Below, one piece after another: positions 62,753-64,000 of a DNA stretch of 64,000 nucleotides (position 1 is its first letter; each line of letters starts with the position of its first letter). This DNA is from Fonticella tunisiensis. GTDB lineage: Bacteria > Bacillota > Clostridia > Clostridiales > Caloramatoraceae. The notes beneath the pieces were generated by a model. That model was not told the DNA's origin and ran no database searches. It worked only from the letters and a program-made list of their open reading frames with translations. The position numbers and the translations under genes are program-made. Where the stretch lies: assembly GCF_004364155.1 (NCBI RefSeq), contig NZ_SOAZ01000001.1, forward strand, positions 62,001 through 126,000. The letters run 5' to 3'.

Positions 62753-64000
62753 ATGTTTAAGAACTTTAATATATCAGATATAAAGCTAACGAAATATTTG
62801 TTTTTCACGGGAAAGGGTGGAGTCGGCAAGACTTCAACAGCCTGTGCCACAGCAGTAGCTTTAGCCGATGGGGGCAAGAAAGTCATTCTTATCAGCACTG
62901 ATCCAGCTTCAAATCTTCAGGATGTTTTTAATACCAATTTGAACAATAAGGGGGTACCCATAAAGGAAGTTCCTAATTTAGTAGTTGCAAACTTTGACCC
63001 GGAGGAAGCTGCTGCTGAGTATAGAGAAAGCGTAATAGCTCCCTATAGAGGCAAGCTCCCGGAGGTCGTTTTGAAAAATATGGAGGAGCAGCTTTCGGGT
63101 TCATGTACCGTTGAAATTGCTGCATTTAATGAGTTTACAAACTTTATAACCGATGAAAAAGCAGCACTGGAGTATGATCATATTATATTTGATACTGCAC
63201 CAACAGGCCATACCCTTAGAATGCTTCAGCTGCCTTCTGCATGGAGCAATTTTATAAGTGAAAACACCCATGGTGCATCATGCTTGGGACAGCTTTCCGG
63301 ACTTGAAGACAAAAAAGAAGTTTATAAAAATGCAGTTAATACATTGTCAGATGAAGAGAAAACTATGCTTATACTTGTATCTCGCCCTGAACCGTCGCCA
63401 TTAAAAGAAGCTGAAAGGGCATCCAAGGAGCTTAAGGATATAGGGATAAATAATCAGGTATTAGTTATAAATGGTGTGCTTGAAGAACATGATGACAAGC
63501 TTTCAAAGGCTATTTTTGAAAAGCAGCAAAGGGCATTAAAGGATATGCCTGAGGGTCTTAAAAATATTGAAACCTTTAAAATTCCACTTAGACCATATAA
63601 TGTAACTGGAGTGGAAAATGTAAGGGCATTTCTGAAGAACGGTGATGCTAAATTTAGAGGTGAAAATTTAAATGTTGATAGTATTCCTAAACTAAAGGAT
63701 GTACTAGAAGACCTGTATAACAGCGATAAAAAAGTAATCTTTACAATGGGCAAGGGTGGAGTAGGTAAAACAACCATAGCTGCTGCAATTGCTTTAGGTT
63801 TAGCTAGGAAAGGCAGGAAGGTCCATTTAACAACTACCGATCCGGCGGCACACTTAAAATTTGTGTTGGATGAAAGCTATGGTATTACCTTAAGCAATAT
63901 CGATGAAAAGGAAGAGCTTGAAAGGTATAAGGAGGAAGTGTTAAGCAAGGCAAGAGAAACGATGAGTGAAGATGATATTGCTTATATAGAGGAGGATTTA
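62753..64000 (+). CDS. arsA: Arsenite efflux ATPase ArsA (cut by window end)
   Basis: 416 codons are present and no stop is reached, so the C terminus lies beyond the window. Two P-loops are visible: GKGGVGKTST near residue 20 and MGKGGVGKTTIAAA in the second half. Each is followed by DTAP or DPAAH-type Walker/switch segments (IIFDTAPTGHTLRM, TTDPAAHLKF). This tandem layout is that of ArsA. It energises an ArsB-type arsenite pump, not yet in view. GAGGGATG precedes the ATG. Confidence 0.93.
   Translation, partial: MFKNFNISDIKLTKYLFFTGKGGVGKTSTACATAVALADGGKKVILISTDPASNLQDVFNTNLNNKGVPIKEVPNLVVANFDPEEAAAEYRESVIAPYRGKLPEVVLKNMEEQLSGSCTVEIAAFNEFTNFITDEKAALEYDHIIFDTAPTGHTLRMLQLPSAWSNFISENTHGASCLGQLSGLEDKKEVYKNAVNTLSDEEKTMLILVSRPEPSPLKEAERASKELKDIGINNQVLVINGVLEEHDDKLSKAIFEKQQRALKDMPEGLKNIETFKIPLRPYNVTGVENVRAFLKNGDAKFRGENLNVDSIPKLKDVLEDLYNSDKKVIFTMGKGGVGKTTIAAAIALGLARKGRKVHLTTTDPAAHLKFVLDESYGITLSNIDEKEELERYKEEVLSKARETMSEDDIAYIEEDL

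Overview
The window looks like a low-GC, anaerobic, spore-forming Clostridia chromosome (Clostridiaceae/Caloramator-like is an inference). The support is an AT-rich composition with AGGAGG ribosome binding sites, two cyclic-di-AMP (ydaO-type) riboswitches, a Spo0E-like phosphatase gene, sigma-54 promoters, a selenocysteine-encoding gene, and a purine-catabolism cluster with selenium-linked genes (YgeY, YgeW and SsnA types).

Region 1 (about 1-23.1 kb) is a metal and cell-envelope stress island. It starts with a sensor kinase and an NtrC-type sigma-54 activator, preceded by two small zinc-ribbon membrane proteins. Seven sequences matching TGGCAY-N5-TTGC lie in front of transcription units: this two-component operon, two M23 cell-wall hydrolase genes, csoR plus an HMA metallochaperone, a YncE-like beta-propeller, a Cys/His-rich plus YHS plus Lgt-like set, and copA-copZ. 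Both M23 genes also carry a ydaO riboswitch and an upstream palindrome. The island is decaying. It holds a frameshifted propeller, a second propeller fragment, a cupredoxin relic, a Csp-like copper-storage gene broken by TAA, a truncated histidine kinase, and a 3' relic of an M23 gene. An orphan restriction-endonuclease-like gene and a CC/Se-motif protein also lie here.

Region 2 (about 23.5-46.7 kb) is a purine and molybdenum-hydroxylase catabolic cluster. It has an AzgA/PbuG-like permease, two PLP enzymes, SsnA, a PreA-like Fe-S flavoprotein, two complete three-subunit xanthine-dehydrogenase-type enzymes in mirrored gene order, a MocA-like cytidylyltransferase, XdhC, hydantoinase, YgeY, YgeW, an 8-oxoguanine-deaminase-like enzyme, a molybdopterin-binding protein and adenine deaminase. 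Together they can plausibly import purines, deaminate and oxidise them, open the ring, and process the carbamoyl and amino-acid products.

Region 3 (about 46.9-60.9 kb) is ordinary chromosome: a VIT1/CCC1-like transporter, a split ThrE exporter, a LysE-family exporter, HelD, cobalamin adenosyltransferase, the fructose operon (DeoR regulator, 1-phosphofructokinase, PTS IIABC), a Cof-type phosphatase, a DMT transporter and a VOC protein. Region 4 (60.9-64 kb) is arsenic resistance: an ArsC-type reductase, a HesB-like selenoprotein read through TGA, then ArsR, ArsD and ArsA, which runs off the window end.

Non-coding palindromic repeats of about 100-200 bp with GCTGCGATAAAA... ends occur at least five times. 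No tRNA, rRNA, CRISPR array or intact insertion sequence was seen.
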